A DNA stretch of 64,000 bases from Streptomyces sp. NBC_00078 (GTDB lineage Bacteria; Actinomycetota; Actinomycetes; Streptomycetales; Streptomycetaceae). The notes under the pieces were generated by a model. That model saw only the letters and a list, made by a program, of their open reading frames with translations. It had not been told where the DNA came from and did not search any database. Made by a program: the position numbers and the translations under genes. Where the stretch lies: the NCBI RefSeq assembly GCF_026343335.1, contig NZ_JAPELX010000001.1, positions 7,564,001 through 7,628,000 on the forward strand, read 5' to 3'. Below are positions 61,765 to 64,000 of this stretch, one piece after another. The number at the start of each line of letters is the position of its first letter. Position 1 is the first letter of the stretch.

Positions 61765-63722
61765 CTACCTGCTCCCCGGCCTGTCCTCTCCCGTCCGCCG
61801 ACCGTCCGGCCGGCGCGCGTCTCCCTGATCCATGCGGATCACCATGTACGACTCGCCGTTCCTCGGTGGACGCGTCCAGGAACGGGTGGCGAACGTGTGC
61901 AGCCGGCCGTTCACGAGGGCATGACGCGGCAGAGACGCACCGAACTCCCTGGCCGCCGCGTCCAGCAGTGACCGTTCCACTGCGGCGCCGTCCGCCAGGT
62001 CGCCGAAGAACCGGCTCGGGTCCAGCGCCCGCGGTATCTCTCCGCTCTGCCGGATCTCTCCGTCCGCGTACGTGAATGCGTACTGCTCGGCCCCGTCTCG
62101 TGCCACCGAAAGGTGGAAGAACGGCTCCCCGTGCCGTGCCCTCAGGCCACTCCACACCACCACTGCGCGGGTGCCCCCGCTGGCGGCCGCGACCGGGGAG
62201 ACGAACCGCCGCCCGTCGAACGGGGCGGGATCGCCGTCGAAGGCGAAGCTCCAGCCGGTGCCGGCCCGGCCGACCGCCGTGAGAGCCCTGTCGTCGTAGG
62301 ACGAGAACTCCCCCTGGTTGCGCGGCGACACGCGGCGCGCCTCCCGGAGGGTCATGGGTTCGTTCAGCACGGTGCCGTCCGCGTCCCCGTCCGCGAGCCG
62401 TTCAGACAGTTCCTCCGGCTCCACCCCCTCCACCAGGACGAACCGGTAGGACGTGCGGTTGTTGCCGGGGTCCGGCTCCGCGAGCCACGCCAGGTCGCCC
62501 GGGTCGAGCGCGGCCGTCGGCCTCGGTGTCCCACCCGCCTGCCCGCCTCTGGGAGTCGACAGCAACTCGCGGCCCCGCTCCGGGGTCAGCAGCGGCCCCA
62601 GCACCGGGTCGGCCATCCAGCCCAGCGGCGCCAGGTGGTCCGCTCCCAGAGGCTCCCACAAGGGCAGAGCGTTCATCAGCGTCCGCCATGCCCCGTCGGT
62701 GTCCCCCCACCGCGCCAGCTCCCGCGCCCGCTGGACCGCTTCCCCGAACGGTCCGGCCGTCGTGTACCGGTACGTGCCGTTCCGCACCTGGTCCAGCGTC
62801 GTGTAAGCCAGTGACACCAGGTCGTCGTCGGCGCCCTGCAGATGGAACTTCAGTGTGGAGTCGTCCCGGTACGAGTGTGCCGCGTGCTCTGCGACCAGCG
62901 GTGGCAGCAGGTCGGGCGCGTACTGCGGGTCCGTCACCAGGCCGTCGAAATACACCATGTAGGTCTGTCCGAGCAGGCGGCGAATCTGGTCACCCAGCCC
63001 GGCGGCCCGCGGTCTGCCGTACTCCTTGGCCTCGTCCAGCGCCTTCACGGCTCGTTCCCAGCCGCCGCGCAGCGCCTCCAGCCGGGCCTCCTCCACCAGG
63101 GCGTCCAGCTTTCGCGTCGTGTCGTTGGCGAACACCGGCTCCCCGTCGCTCCGGCGCGCCCGCAGGCTGTGGAACTCCCGGTGCATGTCCCGCATGAACG
63201 TAAGGAAGTTCGCGTGCCGCTCGGGCGGCGCGGCCCGCCAGCTCGCCCACGTGTACACGGCCCACTCACCGTCCTCGTCCACGTCCTCGGGATCCAGGAG
63301 GACGTGGGTGATGTCGGACTCGACGTCGAGTTGCAGCCCGCGCCGCCAGATGTCCGCCTCCCGTCGCTCCTCGGGCCCGGCGTCCTCGTCCAGGTACTCC
63401 TCGAACATGTCGGCGAGTTCCGACTCGTTGTTGTGCCAGCGCGCGTCCTCGGTCCCCGCCAGCAGCCACACGAAGCCGCCCGCGTGCCGCCACCCGTCGC
63501 TGACCGCGAGGAACTCCCGGTAGACGGGGGCATTTGTCGGCCGAGCCGCTCCTCCATGGCTGCGATCCGCTCCTCGGTCGCGGAAGGGAACCCCAGCCAT
63601 CGCGCCTGCCGCGCGGCCTCGTCGTCCTCACCCCGCGTCTCGCCGTCCGGCAGGGAATCCGCCCACTCCCCGCTCCACCGGAGCAGGAAGGACCGCCAGT
63701 CGAATGCCTTGGTGTCCGTCAT
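61765..63722 (-). pseudogene. SUKH (SMI1/KNR4)-type protein gene with a frameshift
   Basis: Start at ATG 63722 (MTDTKAFDWRSFLLRWSGEW). The frame reads to EERLGRQMPPS near 63530, where one base is missing. In the next frame it continues as VYREFLAVSDGWRHAGGFVW and on for about 590 residues. The junction restores the SUKH hallmark (LG..(L)PPSYREFLxxSDGW). SUKH proteins are often immunity proteins against toxins; this one has a long C-terminal extension of unknown function. The break is either a real mutation or a sequencing error in a run of five C. A paralogous fragment is at 55553-55668. Confidence 0.8.
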
Positions 63723-64000
63723 ACGCCCGATGCTGCCACCCGCCACTGACAGTGCTCCGTCGCCTGCCGCGCCAACGGCACCAGGCGCGCGAGCGGGCCG
63801 GCGGAGATCCTGCCTCGCCGATGACCCACCTACGGAGTTCGTGGTGGTTCTCGAACTGTCCGCGACCGGTTCCTGGTCTGGCGCACTTCGGCGGCCGGTC
63901 CCTGCCGGTCGTACCAGGACGCAAGCTCACCGCAACGGCTGAACCACCCGAAGCGGTCCGGCCCGGCACATGAGCCGAGTTGGCCGGCCCTCGGATCGGG
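63723..64000. other. Window end, no gene recognised
   Basis: No convincing gene or element was found in the last 278 bp. It may contain the promoter of the SUKH-type gene and the beginning of an unseen neighbour. Confidence 0.35.

Noticed and set aside
63780-63975. Possible transposase or truncated gene at the window end
   Set aside because: No recognisable motif in any frame; would need the sequence beyond the window.

Overview
This 64-kb window is very GC-rich actinobacterial DNA, and the gene content points to Streptomyces. Supporting features are the AllR/allantoinase/allantoicase/malate synthase locus, an AIM24-family protein, RNase Sa-type secreted RNases, an SCO5918-type small protein, tandem HipA-like and SelW-like genes, and many GTG/TTG starts. 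No rRNA, CRISPR array or intact tRNA was seen.

Layout. 1-2.6 kb: tail of a cell-surface polysaccharide locus (unrecognised C-terminus, RmlC-like epimerase, membrane-anchored esterase). 3.3-5.1 kb: a toxin-like eCIS-core/deaminase gene and a tyrosine-integrase remnant. 5.2-13.1 kb: HipA-like and SelW-like genes, then a purine/ureide module (malate synthase, MobA-like nucleotidyltransferase, IclR repressor, allantoinase, allantoicase). Four 15-bp TTCY-N7-GGAA palindromes lie upstream of the IclR-type repressor, allantoinase and malate synthase genes, so the module looks like one AllR regulon. Allantoin is opened and split to ureidoglycolate, and the resulting glyoxylate is condensed with acetyl-CoA. 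13.2-31.5 kb: core-like genes (SDR, AIM24, DHFR-like, secreted RNase, two-component pair, Gfo/Idh dehydrogenase with divergent GntR, ROK glucokinase, SNF2 helicase with a SWIM partner, TetR with a divergent rhomboid-like membrane protein).

31.5-44.9 kb is a mobile-element pile-up. It holds a 121-bp IS5-type remnant and a 1.59-kb DDE insertion sequence (13-bp inverted repeats, GTAAG duplication) that splits a small excisionase-like gene. It also holds an IS5-type element whose transposase is interrupted by a 2,531-bp group II intron. Abutting that is an IS481-type element with CCTAGC duplications, whose transposase is interrupted by a second, different 2,441-bp group II intron. Both introns lie in the sense orientation, and their exact removal rejoins the transposase reading frame. 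This nested pair of introns inside neighbouring IS elements is the most striking structure in the window.

44.9-64 kb: a beta-lactamase-fold serine hydrolase, a DIP1984-type protein, and an RNA-remodelling cluster (cold-shock protein, DEAD-box helicase, CBS protein, SCO5918-type protein, a second cold-shock protein next to a MerR-type regulator, and RNase J). Next come a GvpU-like protein, a GCAGT-rich non-coding stretch, a membrane-anchored Mrr-type nuclease, and a 1,166-residue sensor kinase-receiver-SpoIIE phosphatase fusion. The end holds several decayed genes, a GNAT acetyltransferase and a frameshifted SUKH-type gene; a fragment paralogous to the SUKH-type gene lies about 6.6 kb upstream.
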